DNA of 64,000 bases from Mesorhizobium jarvisii (GCF_003601985.1 NZ_QZXA01000015.1:1-64000); one strand, 5' to 3'; counted from the stretch's first letter, positions 1 through 8,494 are shown. Numbers and translations are program-made. Notes: a model not told the origin generated them from the sequence alone.

Positions 1-1
1 G

Positions 2-64
2 AAGCACTTGCGCGGCGAAGAGGATCTGCGGCACGGTTCGCTGCAGGATTTTCGTGAGGAATGA
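2..64 (+). CDS. 3' end of an uncharacterised upstream gene (partial)
   Basis: An open frame enters from the left edge and ends at TGA 62-64, overlapping the ATG of the DUF768 gene by four bases (ATGA). The visible tail is charged (ends DFREE). The overlap suggests translational coupling with the next gene. Only about 20 codons are visible, so no family can be named and the frame could be fortuitous. Confidence 0.4.
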   Translation, partial: KHLRGEEDLRHGSLQDFREE

Positions 65-261
65 GCAAGCGAGGGAGCGATTTTCTCTATCTTTGGATTT
101 CGGACCATCTATCCGACGATCCGATCACTGACCATGTGCTGCTGATCATCGAAATGGCTGTGGATGCGAAACGGGCGGCTGAAGCACAAGGCATTTCCGG
201 TCACGAGATCGACGAGGAAATCGGCACGATCTACAAATTCATCATGCAGGGGCTGCGCTGA
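61..261 (+). CDS. DUF768 family small protein
   Basis: This 66-residue protein has the usual features of DUF768: an N-terminal MSKRGSDFLYLWISDHL block, then an acidic/alanine helix ending in a conserved IDEEIGTIYKFI-like segment. The family is abundant in Mesorhizobium and has no known function. The start follows GAGG with short spacing and overlaps the stop of an upstream frame. Two further DUF768 genes lie at 18448-18681 and 19285-19533. The family call rests on pattern recognition by eye. Confidence 0.75.
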   Translation: MSKRGSDFLYLWISDHLSDDPITDHVLLIIEMAVDAKRAAEAQGISGHEIDEEIGTIYKFIMQGLR

Positions 262-497
262 CCACCGGGTGCCTTTTGGTCGGGCGAAGACAAACCCGGG
301 GCCGGGCACCTCTATACTTCAGTTTTGGCTAAACTACGGAACGTCCAACGAATGTTACCGGAACCAAAACGGAAACGTCAGACTTTCGCTGTCGGTAGGC
401 AAGACCTTAGTCTTGCTACCCACGGTTTAAGGTCTGAAGCTATTCGGAAGACATAGGGCCGCACCGCAAAGGATCAATCTCCACGGGTGGCTACCGC

Positions 498-788
498 CTA
501 GATGTGCTTGCAAAGCTTGTTCAAGCCGATGCGCATGCGTTGTCCGTCCGCGAAGGACCGGGCGTAAGCTTCTCCCTCAAACGTGCTGACCTGCGCTTTC
601 CCGTTGATGACGACGCGCACGAACCACTCGCCCATATTCTCGACTACTTCGACGCCATCCGGTTCGGGATCTGTCTTTTTCGCGTCAGCCACGGCTTTCG
701 TCCCAGAGGCGAAAGCACCTGATTTGGCTTCCAAGCGCCCGAGTGCCTTGAAAGGGCGAGCGACGCAGAGATTGTACGCTTCCAACAA
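498..788 (-). CDS. hypothetical protein, about 96 residues
   Basis: Family not recognised. The C-terminal half (GEWFVRVVINGKAQVSTFEGEAY) reads like a small beta-rich domain followed by a helix ending MRIGLNKLCKHI. The first possible start is TTG at 788, and no strong ribosome-binding site is visible, so the 5' end is uncertain. It lies 33 bp downstream of the minus-strand gene at 822-1067 and may share its transcript. Confidence 0.5.
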   Translation of the reverse strand: MLEAYNLCVARPFKALGRLEAKSGAFASGTKAVADAKKTDPEPDGVEVVENMGEWFVRVVINGKAQVSTFEGEAYARSFADGQRMRIGLNKLCKHI

Positions 789-821
789 TTCTTTGGCGAC
801 TCAGAACGAACGTGTGGCTTC

Positions 822-1067
822 CTATAGCGGCTTGCCTGCGCGCATCATGGCCCGAGCGATTGCGAGCTGTGTTTCCGTCCTCGCGTTCTCTTTCTGAGTC
901 ATATTGTCCGCCGCGATCAGCCGCTTTAGTGACCGCAGAGTTTCGCCGCGCGACCATGCGGCTTCCAGCATGCAATCAACGATGGCCTGGAAGCCGGGCT
1001 CCATCGCCTCCTGGCAGTCGATGACTCGGTCTGGATAATCGTTCGCTTCTCTTGGTCGACTGATCAT
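822..1067 (-). CDS. hypothetical protein, 81 residues
   Basis: Family not recognised. The ATG at 1067 was chosen over an upstream in-frame start because a strong GGCGGGGGTGAG ribosome-binding sequence precedes it. The protein is mostly helical by composition (GFQAIVDCMLEAAW, SLKRLIAADNMTQ). It has no signal peptide or membrane segment and is probably cytoplasmic. It is followed closely by the minus-strand gene ending at 498. Confidence 0.6.
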   Translation of the reverse strand: MISRPREANDYPDRVIDCQEAMEPGFQAIVDCMLEAAWSRGETLRSLKRLIAADNMTQKENARTETQLAIARAMMRAGKPL

Positions 1068-1323
1068 CTCACCCCCGCCAAATAGCTGTCGCCGTGTTCG
1101 CGATGTTCGAAACAGTACCAGTGCGATGGCTGTCTCGGCTTGGCAAATCCGAACGGCGCACGCTTGCCGCAAACGTCAAACTCGCAGACATGATTTTCGC
1201 TCCGAACACGTGCGAGCGGCGGTACGGGCAGGCCGTCAGTTTGTCGGGTGGGTTCCTCGCTCATGGCTAAAAGATTCCACAGGCCGTCTTGACGTTCAAG
1301 GAAAATGTTCCTTTTCTGTTCTC

Positions 1324-1617
1324 ATGGCGCATGAACCGATCGACACGCTGGGGAAGGCGACCCGGCATAACATGCTTGTGAAAGCGGAATGCAGCTGCGG
1401 CAACGTCCGCTACTGCCGATCTGCCGATCTGATGATGGTCTATGGCGGCGGTGTCGATCCGCTGAAGCTGAAGTTCGACTGCAACCGCTGCAAGCCGGAT
1501 ATAAGGATCACTCTGCTCGAGGTGCACCCAGAGCACCTGCCAAAGCGCCTCATGATCCACAAGCCGATGAAGGTCGACGGCAAGATCACCTGGTACACGG
1601 AACGGTTTCGTGGATAG
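1324..1617 (+). CDS. small zinc-ribbon-like hypothetical protein
   Basis: The 97-residue protein contains C-x-C near residue 23, a further Cys a few residues on and a later C-x2-C pair (CNRCKPD), a spacing compatible with a four-cysteine zinc site. The C-terminal half is basic (HLPKRLMIHKPMKVDGK). An upstream in-frame start exists, but the protein-like part begins at ATG 1324. It overlaps the next gene by 8 bp, indicating an operon. The protein at 3484-3945 has a similar Cys-pair arrangement and may be a distant relative; function unknown. Confidence 0.62.
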   Translation: MAHEPIDTLGKATRHNMLVKAECSCGNVRYCRSADLMMVYGGGVDPLKLKFDCNRCKPDIRITLLEVHPEHLPKRLMIHKPMKVDGKITWYTERFRG

Positions 1618-1993
1618 CGAACGCCTCACGGTCCGATCCGCCTTCCAGCGCGGCTGGCAGGTCGTCGAGAACAACCGCGCGATCGAGACCTTCGACAGCA
1701 AGGCCGAGGCCTTCAACTTCGTCCATACCAGGGATGCCCGCGTCCAACTCACATGGGGGCGGACCGCCATCAGTGGAAAGGTGCTGCACTACGATTTTGG
1801 GGCGACTTATGGGGATACCTCAGTTGGCCGCATCATGAAGGAGATACATGGGCCGTCGGCGGGCACCTGGTCCTGGACGTGTTACGACGGCGGCGCTCGA
1901 GGGCGCAGCGATACCAAGGATGAGGCAGCGGCCGCTGTCGAGGTCGCCTACACGCGCCGCGTAGTCGGGGCGGATTTGGCTCGAAAGAGCTAG
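1610..1993 (+). CDS. hypothetical protein, 127 residues
   Basis: Family not recognised. It overlaps the preceding zinc-ribbon-like gene by 8 bp, so the two are probably co-translated. It is Trp/Tyr-rich (GTWSWTCYDGG) with a C-terminal acidic/alanine helix ending in a basic tail, and has no membrane segments. The middle of the protein looks like a beta-sheet domain. Confidence 0.65.
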   Translation: MDSERLTVRSAFQRGWQVVENNRAIETFDSKAEAFNFVHTRDARVQLTWGRTAISGKVLHYDFGATYGDTSVGRIMKEIHGPSAGTWSWTCYDGGARGRSDTKDEAAAAVEVAYTRRVVGADLARKS

Positions 1994-2012
1994 CTTCCCA
2001 AAGCTGAACGCT

Positions 2013-2210
2013 TCACGGGCCGCCGATAATTTCCACGCCTTCAATCGGCACATACCAACCGCAGGCTTTAAACAATGATTTTTCTTGCGACCCGGTAAAC
2101 TTCTCTGGCCTCGGATCAGCCCCCCAGACTTCGCAATGGTAAAGGATTGCCCTCAACGGGATCGTATCCGATACGAAGCGAAAGCCCTGCCGGCCGGAGC
2201 GTTTTGGCAT
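2013..2210 (-). CDS. hypothetical protein, 65 residues
   Basis: Family not recognised. The frame is open from ATG 2210 and its composition is protein-like (RAILYHCEVWGADPRPEKF, CGWYVPIEGVEI), with one cysteine in each half. No ribosome-binding site is evident before the ATG. Its start codon lies antiparallel to the start of a possible tiny plus-strand gene at 2209, and at most one of the two may be real. Confidence 0.4.
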   Translation of the reverse strand: MPKRSGRQGFRFVSDTIPLRAILYHCEVWGADPRPEKFTGSQEKSLFKACGWYVPIEGVEIIGGP

Positions 2211-2289
2211 GGACTATTCGCGTTGCTGCGCGGCGTGCGGGGAAAGCACGGGCGCGGTCATCGCTGTCGATTCGCCGAGCCACGCCTGA
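2209..2289 (+). CDS. possible 26-residue Cys-rich peptide
   Basis: The frame begins MDYSRCCAACGES, giving a CC-x2-C cluster. A GGAG lies about 10 nt upstream of the ATG and a hairpin terminator lies 23 nt after the stop. There is no further support, and it overlaps the start of the minus-strand frame 2013-2210. Confidence 0.25.
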   Translation: MDYSRCCAACGESTGAVIAVDSPSHA

Positions 2290-2311
2290 AACTTGCCGCC
2301 TTTGCAGATTT

Positions 2312-2341
2312 GGCCCGCTGCCGCTGGTGGCGGGCCTATTT
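2312..2341 (+). terminator. candidate intrinsic terminator
   Basis: A 7-bp stem (GGCCCGC 2312-2318 pairing with GCGGGCC 2330-2336) is followed by TATTT on the plus strand. On the minus strand the bases after the stem are not U-rich, so it fits plus-strand transcription ending before the convergent cytochrome gene. Confidence 0.45.
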
Positions 2342-2352
2342 GGTAATCGCTT

Positions 2353-3249
2353 CTAGGGAAGCGGCAACGGTGTTTCACTCAAGGTCCGCAGGTACGCGAT
2401 AAGGTCTGCTCGCTGCTTCTCGTCCTGCAGACCCGGAAAAAGCATATCTGTTCCAGGCAAGGTGAGCGCGGGATTTGAGATAAACAAATTGAGCTCCTCG
2501 AAAGTCCAATCGCCGCCGGCGTCCTTGAGACTTGCCGAATACTCAACATCGCCTTGCGAAGCCTTCCGCCGCCCGACGATGCCCCACAGATTAGGCTTGG
2601 GATTCTTGATCCCGGGCGCTACAAGATGACAAGTCCCGCACGTCTTGCCGAAAAGTTCTTTGCCCGATTCAGCGTTTGCCGATGCAAGTCGTGGCGCAAT
2701 CGGCGCGATGGCCGGTCGTCCGGCGCCATGGCTGCGTAAGTAGGCCACGACGTCGTCGTGACCGGCGAGCTTGGCCAAATGTATAGGTGGACTTCCGTTC
2801 GACGTCAGTGCGTTGACTTCTGCACCAGCGTCGACGAGGTGCACGACGCACGGAAGGCAGCCATTTTCTGCAGCCACGTGAAGCGGCGTCTGCGATTTCG
2901 CCAACTGATTTGGATCGGCTCCATTATCGAGCAACAGCTTCACGATGTCAGCGTGCCCACCCTTGTTGGCGGCGTAGAGAGGCGTTCGTTGCCAACTGAC
3001 GGGCAGGTTCACGTCCGCCCCGCGATCGATCAGAAGTTTCGCTATTTCGACATTTCCGCCTTCGCAAGCGATATAGAGCGCAGTAACACCATCAACGTCG
3101 TTGACAGCGGCGCCTTTGTCCAAGGCAGACGTTACTCCAACTAGGTCGCCACTTTTGACTAGATCTCCGAGGCTGCCTGCTTGGGCAGGTATGATGAAAA
3201 GCGAAAGGATCCACGAAGCTCCTTTCAGCCACACGCGTCGCTTGGTCAT
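2353..3249 (-). CDS. periplasmic ankyrin-repeat / cytochrome c fusion protein
   Basis: This is a 298-residue protein from ATG 3249, chosen because GGGAGGAG precedes it and an export signal (basic MTKRR, hydrophobic WILSLFII, then AQAG) follows. Residues ~25-180 carry about four or five ankyrin repeats (TALYIACEGG, TPLYAANKGG, TPLHVAAENG). The C-terminal ~100 residues form a class I cytochrome c: C204-x2-C207-H208 binds haem and Met269 is the likely axial ligand (TDMLFPG). Ankyrin repeats mediate protein contacts and the cytochrome carries electrons, so a tethered periplasmic redox carrier is inferred. The partner is unknown and no oxidase or dehydrogenase gene is adjacent. Confidence 0.9.
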   Translation of the reverse strand: MTKRRVWLKGASWILSLFIIPAQAGSLGDLVKSGDLVGVTSALDKGAAVNDVDGVTALYIACEGGNVEIAKLLIDRGADVNLPVSWQRTPLYAANKGGHADIVKLLLDNGADPNQLAKSQTPLHVAAENGCLPCVVHLVDAGAEVNALTSNGSPPIHLAKLAGHDDVVAYLRSHGAGRPAIAPIAPRLASANAESGKELFGKTCGTCHLVAPGIKNPKPNLWGIVGRRKASQGDVEYSASLKDAGGDWTFEELNLFISNPALTLPGTDMLFPGLQDEKQRADLIAYLRTLSETPLPLP

Positions 3250-3483
3250 CGTCTCCTCCCTGATGCGTTTTTCGACTTCCGACAGGTCGCGGGCTGCCTG
3301 CGTGCGGTTTCCTTCGCGGAAAAGCGCCGAAGGTTGGTTATTGCCGCACAGACAGTGGCCTGGACAAACAGTGGCCTGCACAAAGACGAATTTTAGCAGA
3401 TCCTTATATAGCGGCCAAGGAGCAGGTCGCAGTTGCTACGGCCCGGTGCCTCGGCTATCGGGGCGCACTCAGAGCGCCCCTAG

Positions 3484-3945
3484 ATGGTGGACACTGCCGA
3501 AGACAATTTCCGGATCGAGGTTTGGGATCGGGAGGAGAAGACGCATCTCGAAACCATCTGTCGAACGCCGGACGCGGTGGTGAGCCAAGCTGCCTGGCAC
3601 GCCGCCATCCGGCGCCGGCCAGGCATGCTGCTGATCCACTACAACAGCCGCCACGTTATGGAGAAGATCGTTACCCCCGGCGAGGTGAAGGTTCCGCCGC
3701 AGACGATCATCGACGGCAGTATTCACGCCGGACTAGACGTCGCGCTGGGCGACTTGCGCAGCTGGCACACGCTGCGTGCGTGGTGCACGACTTGCTCGCA
3801 CCATGCCGAGGTGAAGCCCGAAGGTCTGATCCGGCGCAACGGCAAGGAAGCTCTGTTCAGCTCGGTGGAGCGCGCTCTTTTCTGCACGAGTTGCAAAAAG
3901 GGAGGACCGGTTCGGATGGAGATACACAGCATGCCGCGAAACTAA
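3484..3945 (+). CDS. hypothetical protein with C-terminal zinc-ribbon-like motif
   Basis: This 153-residue protein is of unrecognised family. Two C-x2-C pairs (CTTC in the HTLRAWCTTCSHH segment and CTSC near the C-terminus) could form a zinc ribbon. The N-terminal half has no recognisable domain and no membrane segment. It is divergent from the cytochrome gene and converges with the RepB-domain gene. The Cys-pair layout resembles that of the protein at 1324-1617. Confidence 0.65.
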   Translation: MVDTAEDNFRIEVWDREEKTHLETICRTPDAVVSQAAWHAAIRRRPGMLLIHYNSRHVMEKIVTPGEVKVPPQTIIDGSIHAGLDVALGDLRSWHTLRAWCTTCSHHAEVKPEGLIRRNGKEALFSSVERALFCTSCKKGGPVRMEIHSMPRN

Positions 3946-3962
3946 GGGTGATGACCGACCGC

Positions 3963-4811
3963 TCACGACCCGGCCTGCGGCGGGTGTTTCTTGTATCGAG
4001 CCTCGCGGAAGTCGAGCAAGTTCTGAAACACCTCCAGTTGCCTCGCGAAATTGCGCGCTAGATATCGAACCAGCTTGGGGTTGTTCAGCAGTCGGTCGAA
4101 ATAGCTCGTAGCGGCGATCAGGTTTAGCATTTCTGAGCCGTGGGTGCTGGCAGCGCTCAGATAGTCATGGCTGGCCTCGGCAATGTCGGCTTCCATGGCG
4201 GCCATTTGCGCAGGGGAAATACCCTCGTATCTTTTTCTGCGAGCCAAGGGATTGGTGAGTTGTGATCGTGGGGTGAGCTCGATCAAGAGCCTCGCTACTC
4301 GAAATTCCACGCGGTTCATCGCGAGCATCAGCCGGACAATTTCAACCTGCCGGCCCGGCACGACCTCTCGTAACAAGCCGAAAATCTTCAAGGGGGCGCC
4401 GAAATCGTTCAGCATGTCGAGAGCTTCGAGGCAGATGCCTTCGACAAGCGGCTCGTCGACGCGCGGCAAGGAAATCTGCCGGTCTTCGCCGATACCTGCT
4501 TTCACCCCGGCCTCTGGCGAATTTTGCATCAAGATCGAAGGAGGCGTTGCGAAGCCATTCGATTGAAGCAATCCTTGAAATGCAGCGATGCGCAGGACAT
4601 GACGAAAGGCATCGACGACGCTTTCCATCTGGTGTTTCACCGCGTCGGCTTCCCTGATGAATTCCTGCATATTGTCGACTTGGCGCCTGTAGGTCTTCAA
4701 CAAACCGGAGACACGCAGCGGGTTCATCGGCGCCCGCGAATCTACCGTCAGCCGAATGGCATGCCGATTGTTTGTGACGAAGTCGCGAAGCCGGGCTTTC
4801 GTAGTTCTCAT
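3963..4811 (-). CDS. RepB C-terminal-domain (plasmid partition-like) protein
   Basis: The 282-residue product resembles the C-terminal domain of RepB partition proteins (pfam RepB). The segment RQVEIVRLMLAMNRVEF, a following LIELTPRSQL and then RKRYEGISPAQMAAMEADI match that domain's helical pattern, and the end has an LVRYLARNF helix. The ParB-type nuclease/HTH N-terminal domain of genuine RepB is missing, so this is not a stand-alone partition protein. It overlaps the upstream serine recombinase by four bases (ATGA), implying co-translation and perhaps an accessory role in recombination. No repA or repC is nearby. Confidence 0.75.
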   Translation of the reverse strand: MRTTKARLRDFVTNNRHAIRLTVDSRAPMNPLRVSGLLKTYRRQVDNMQEFIREADAVKHQMESVVDAFRHVLRIAAFQGLLQSNGFATPPSILMQNSPEAGVKAGIGEDRQISLPRVDEPLVEGICLEALDMLNDFGAPLKIFGLLREVVPGRQVEIVRLMLAMNRVEFRVARLLIELTPRSQLTNPLARRKRYEGISPAQMAAMEADIAEASHDYLSAASTHGSEMLNLIAATSYFDRLLNNPKLVRYLARNFARQLEVFQNLLDFREARYKKHPPQAGS

Positions 4812-6379
4812 ATATTTGCCGGCATTGGTTCTCGTCTCGCCATCTCAACTACAGGATCAAGCGAAGCGAAGAGGAAGGCATCAAGGCGCACGCCATTGTT
4901 GGCCTTGAGCATGTGAAGAGCAGACTGCGCTTCATGAGCGGGTGCGATCAGGAAGTCACGAACGGTCTGATTGTCGGACTCCATCCTGATCAAAATCGTT
5001 ACCTCTGGCCCGATGAGACCCCGCTTCCAGAACGGCCAGCGTGGAAAACCGGTGACGTTCATCCGATATTGCGCAGTCCAAATCGCCACGGAGAATTCAT
5101 CATTGACACGCATAATCTTTGTTTGGGGATCGTACAGCGCTGAGCCACCGACCCCGTCGATGTCCGACATCAAGTTCTCGATTGTTTGCTGCCGAATCTG
5201 AATGAGCCGCCTTCTGATGTCGAGTTTCCGATAGTTCGCCGACCCGTCGTATCCGATCAACTGGTAGGCGGCGTTCATGCTTCCAAAGCGATGCGCGTAA
5301 ATGCTGGCTGAATGACAGCCTGGAGCGGCATCAATGATTGGGCTCGACAGCCTTCCCCGTTCTTTCAAAAGCTTGGTCAGATCGGCCAACAACTCTTCAT
5401 CGGGTCTGAGGTAAGTGCGCGCCCGCCTGATAGCTTGCGCACGATCGAACAGCGCCCGGGGTACGAGCGGTTCGATGACGTTGTCGGCGCGAACAACTGC
5501 GCTTGGCGGATTTCTCAGCCGGTTTTGCAGAAGCCTGTGGGATATTCGGTTCCATACAATGTTGCCGACATATTTCTCGCTGGCCAATATCGTGCCTACG
5601 CACGCTCCGGTCCAAGGCCGGCCAAACTCGGTGACCAGGCCGCGCGCGTTTAGAGCAGACGCAATTTCGACTGCCGTTTTTCCTTTCTTCACGAACTGGT
5701 TGAATATCCATCGGACGGTTGACACCTCATTTTCAGGCCCGGGGACGAGAACGACGCGGTCGCTGGCCAGGCCTTTTCGCTCATCACGATGGAGGATTGC
5801 CTTGGGATTTCCAGAGCCGTCGACGAGAAGGCGCCTCAACCCATAGCCCGCAGGGCCGCCTCCGCTGAAACCCAGTTTGACTATTCGGCTTTGACCGGCA
5901 AAGACCCTATTCGACAGCATTCGGCTGTACTCCGCAGCCATGCTGCGCTTGATGGCCTTCAGAACATCGGACCCAATGCTGCCATCGTTGACGAATAGCT
6001 CAGCGCAGAATTCGATCCGTACTCCGGCTCTTTGGCATCGGTATTCATAAGAGGCGCTTTCATCAGTGTTCTGAAAGCGTCCCCATCGACTGACGTCATA
6101 GACCACGACAGTTTCGAAATCGGCCCGCCGGCTTTCGATATCTTCGATCAGCCGCTTCAAGCCCGGGCGCCCCAAGATGCTGAGCCCGCTTCGGCCTGGA
6201 TCTTCATACGTGGCAACGATGTCGTAACCCATGATCTCTGCATAGTTACGGATCGCGTCCCTTTGATTGTCGATGGAGTAGATCTGCCTCTCCGTCGACA
6301 TGCGCAGGTATTGAGCAGCGCGAGCCCTTCGCCTTTCAAACTCGGGGGGTGTGGTTGCTTTGTCCATCGCGCGGGCCAT
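4808..6379 (-). CDS. large serine recombinase (resolvase/invertase family)
   Basis: The 523-residue protein has an N-terminal resolvase domain: Ser28 in AAQYLRMSTERQ is the predicted nucleophile, with YDVSRWGR at about 94-101 supplying the conserved Arg. A recombinase domain follows (IFNQFVKKGKTAVEIASALNARG, then the W-x-T-G segment and KYVGNIVWNR). The C-terminal ~150 residues are atypical, without the usual Cys-rich zinc ribbon. Such enzymes integrate or excise mobile DNA at att sites. The gene runs directly into the RepB-domain gene. An AT-rich stretch at about 6475-6495 lies upstream of the start and could hold the promoter or a recombination site; no att repeat could be identified by eye. 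Confidence 0.93.
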   Translation of the reverse strand: MARAMDKATTPPEFERRRARAAQYLRMSTERQIYSIDNQRDAIRNYAEIMGYDIVATYEDPGRSGLSILGRPGLKRLIEDIESRRADFETVVVYDVSRWGRFQNTDESASYEYRCQRAGVRIEFCAELFVNDGSIGSDVLKAIKRSMAAEYSRMLSNRVFAGQSRIVKLGFSGGGPAGYGLRRLLVDGSGNPKAILHRDERKGLASDRVVLVPGPENEVSTVRWIFNQFVKKGKTAVEIASALNARGLVTEFGRPWTGACVGTILASEKYVGNIVWNRISHRLLQNRLRNPPSAVVRADNVIEPLVPRALFDRAQAIRRARTYLRPDEELLADLTKLLKERGRLSSPIIDAAPGCHSASIYAHRFGSMNAAYQLIGYDGSANYRKLDIRRRLIQIRQQTIENLMSDIDGVGGSALYDPQTKIMRVNDEFSVAIWTAQYRMNVTGFPRWPFWKRGLIGPEVTILIRMESDNQTVRDFLIAPAHEAQSALHMLKANNGVRLDAFLFASLDPVVEMARREPMPANI

Positions 6380-6676
6380 GGTACTCAGACCTGATAATAG
6401 GGGCCTGTACCGCCTGCGATTTGGTTAGGAAAACATGTCGAGTTTGCTTCGAATGCGAGCCGTCGGCCGCATCCAGATATAAATATATATCCGTGCGCAA
6501 CTTTATCGGCCGTTGAGATCAGCGGGTTTGCCCGTTTCCTTTGCGCTTTGGAAACCATGGCTTTCAACTCATGGGAAACCCTGACTCACTTCGTGAGAGT
6601 GTGCGCCCCCGTTCCGCCGCAATGCGGCCTCACGGGACGATCGATAGGGATTTCAGACGTTTAAGGGAGACTTCAC

Positions 6677-6994
6677 ATGACCTTTCACAAAGCCATAGCC
6701 GCATTGCTGCTGACCGCCGCACTTGCCGGCTGCCAGTCGCAGACCGAAGGCCAGCAGCGGGCTACCACCGGCGCGCTCATCGGCGGCGCCGGTGGCGCAC
6801 TCGTCGGCCAGGCGATCGGTGGCAACACCAAGAGCACGGTCATCGGCGCGGCGAGCGGCGCGCTGCTTGGCGCCGTCGTCGGTTCCGCCACTACGCCGCA
6901 GCGCCGCGGCGAAGAAATGTGCCGATACCAGGACCGCTACGGCCGCATCTACACGGCACCTTGCGACGACCGGTACTACAACGGCAATTATTGA
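6677..6994 (+). CDS. glycine-zipper lipoprotein
   Basis: The protein has 105 residues. A short signal sequence ends in a lipobox (LAGC, acylated Cys at about 19). Two glycine-zipper blocks follow (GALIGGAGGALVGQAIGG and GAASGALLGAVVGSA), then a short tail with a Cys pair (MCRYQ...APCDD) that could form a disulfide. It is probably an outer-membrane-anchored envelope protein. A ribosome-binding site (AAGGGAGA) precedes the ATG. Its stop region overlaps the end of the convergent methyltransferase by a few bases. Confidence 0.85.
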   Translation: MTFHKAIAALLLTAALAGCQSQTEGQQRATTGALIGGAGGALVGQAIGGNTKSTVIGAASGALLGAVVGSATTPQRRGEEMCRYQDRYGRIYTAPCDDRYYNGNY

Positions 6995-7615
6995 GAGGCC
7001 GCTGGCTCCTTCTTTGCGAAGGCCCAGACCATCAGCGGGTATTCCTCGTCGTTGCTGAGGTCTCGCCAAAGACCGTAGGCGTACCGGGCCACCGATGTGA
7101 GCCCGGGCGCACGCCTTGTTGCCCCAGCCATGGACCTTCACGTTGGCTTCGGGGAAGCCGCCCTCGACCATCAGCTGCTTCAGGCCGGCGGGCGTCCACC
7201 TGTTGTAATCGTGCGGCCGGGCATGGACCCGGAACAGGAATGGTGTCGCCACCATCGCCCAGCCGCCGGGCCGGGTCATGGCATGGATGTTCTGGGCCGC
7301 CGCTAGCGGCCGCCGCACGTGTTCCAGCACCTGGTCGGCGATGACGATCGAATATTGTTCCTCCGTGCGGTCCTTGCAGATGTCGAAGGCCGGGAAATCG
7401 ACCGAGCGATAGTTGGGGCACATCGCCCGCCAATAGCGGTTCCAGCCCGGCGAGATCTCGATGACGTCAGAGGCCTTGCGGTTGCCGGCTTCCAGAAAGA
7501 CGGTGAACGCCTCGATCTGGCGGATACGCAGCCAGTTTCGGGAATCATAGCCAAGCAGGCGTTTGGCCATCTGTTTGCCGCGGTTTTTCAGGGTGCCGGC
7601 AAGGCTTGTCGTCAT
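6988..7615 (-). pseudogene. SAM-dependent methyltransferase, frameshifted near its 3' end
   Basis: The frame from ATG 7615 (preceded by GGAGGAGG) encodes a class I methyltransferase: VIEISPGWNRYW corresponds to motif I and IVIADQVLEHVRRP to motif IV, followed by MTRPGGWAMVATPF. It reads through to GWGNKACARAHI and then loses protein character. At about 7091-7093 one extra base shifts the frame. In the next frame the sequence continues VARYAYGLWRDLSNDEEYP then LMVWAFAKKE and stops at TAA 6988-6990, a convincing C-terminus. This is either a recent inactivating insertion or a sequencing error. The substrate is unknown. Confidence 0.75.
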
Positions 7616-7747
7616 CAGATCGACCTCCTCCAAAGCCCGCCGTGAAAACAGCCTAGCCTAGGCAAATGGGCAAAAGATGACAGGACAGCCTATCTCTCTA
7701 CGCGCGCCAGGGGATGATCGACCGCACGCACAACCGGGCGCGATAGC

Positions 7748-8494
7748 CTATTGAACAGTCATCTGTTTGCGCCATTCCCATGGGCGGTCGAACGCTCCAG
7801 CCCACAGGCCGCGCTTGGCGATCCTCGCGTCAGTCTCAGCCTTGGCATAGAAGCCAGCGCTGTATCTCGGCCAGTCGACCGCATAGCCCTTCCTGACAAT
7901 CCATTCCCCGATATCGGCGCCTCCTGCCGTGCAGACGGCCACCATGCGTCTGAACCGGTCGCGGTCGACCTCGATGCACGATATGGGGCGATGCGCCTCG
8001 AGGAAGTCGGCCAGGGCGAGAGACGCCCTTTGCCCGCAACGATATTTCTTGCCGGAGGCGTCAAGGCAGAGCTGCGCACTCTCAGGTGCGTCGATGCCGT
8101 TGAGGCGAATTCGCTGCCCGTGAATTTCGATTGTGTCTCCGTCAATGACGGAGGGAACGCCCAGTTTATGTCTTGCGTCGAGGGGACGGTGAATATCACC
8201 CCGGCTAATACCCCGCTTATCGCCGAGGCTACACGAACCGGTTTCCAACAGATTTCCGATGCCATCAACCAGCCGAAGAGCCTCAGAGCTCTGGTGAAGC
8301 TGGATGAGCCAGGGCTCTACATTTGGATTGGATATCCGATTTGGAGCGGCGGCCTGACCAGCGTCGGTGTGGGCTTCGACCAAGGCGTCACCGTCGGAAG
8401 TATCAATCAGCAGTCCGCGATCAGCCTGACTGGCAGCGAGTTCGTGCAGGACCACGAGGTTTGCGTCGCGCGGAACGTCCCCGTCGGGCTGCAC
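7748..8494 (-). CDS. thermonuclease (SNase-like) family nuclease, 5' end unclear
   Basis: The C-terminal ~135 residues are a staphylococcal-nuclease fold: VIDGDTIEIHGQRIRLNGID then APES carries the conserved Asp and first Arg, and DRDRFRRMVAVC the later catalytic region. These enzymes are Ca-dependent phosphodiesterases, usually exported. The frame remains open to 8494, but its first ~100 residues do not look like an export signal. In the neighbouring frame a better signal-like stretch (VRVASAISGVLAGVIF, from a TTG near 8268) sits just upstream of the domain. A single-base frameshift at about 8150-8170 could therefore separate signal and nuclease. Confidence 0.7.
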   Translation of the reverse strand: MQPDGDVPRDANLVVLHELAASQADRGLLIDTSDGDALVEAHTDAGQAAAPNRISNPNVEPWLIQLHQSSEALRLVDGIGNLLETGSCSLGDKRGISRGDIHRPLDARHKLGVPSVIDGDTIEIHGQRIRLNGIDAPESAQLCLDASGKKYRCGQRASLALADFLEAHRPISCIEVDRDRFRRMVAVCTAGGADIGEWIVRKGYAVDWPRYSAGFYAKAETDARIAKRGLWAGAFDRPWEWRKQMTVQ

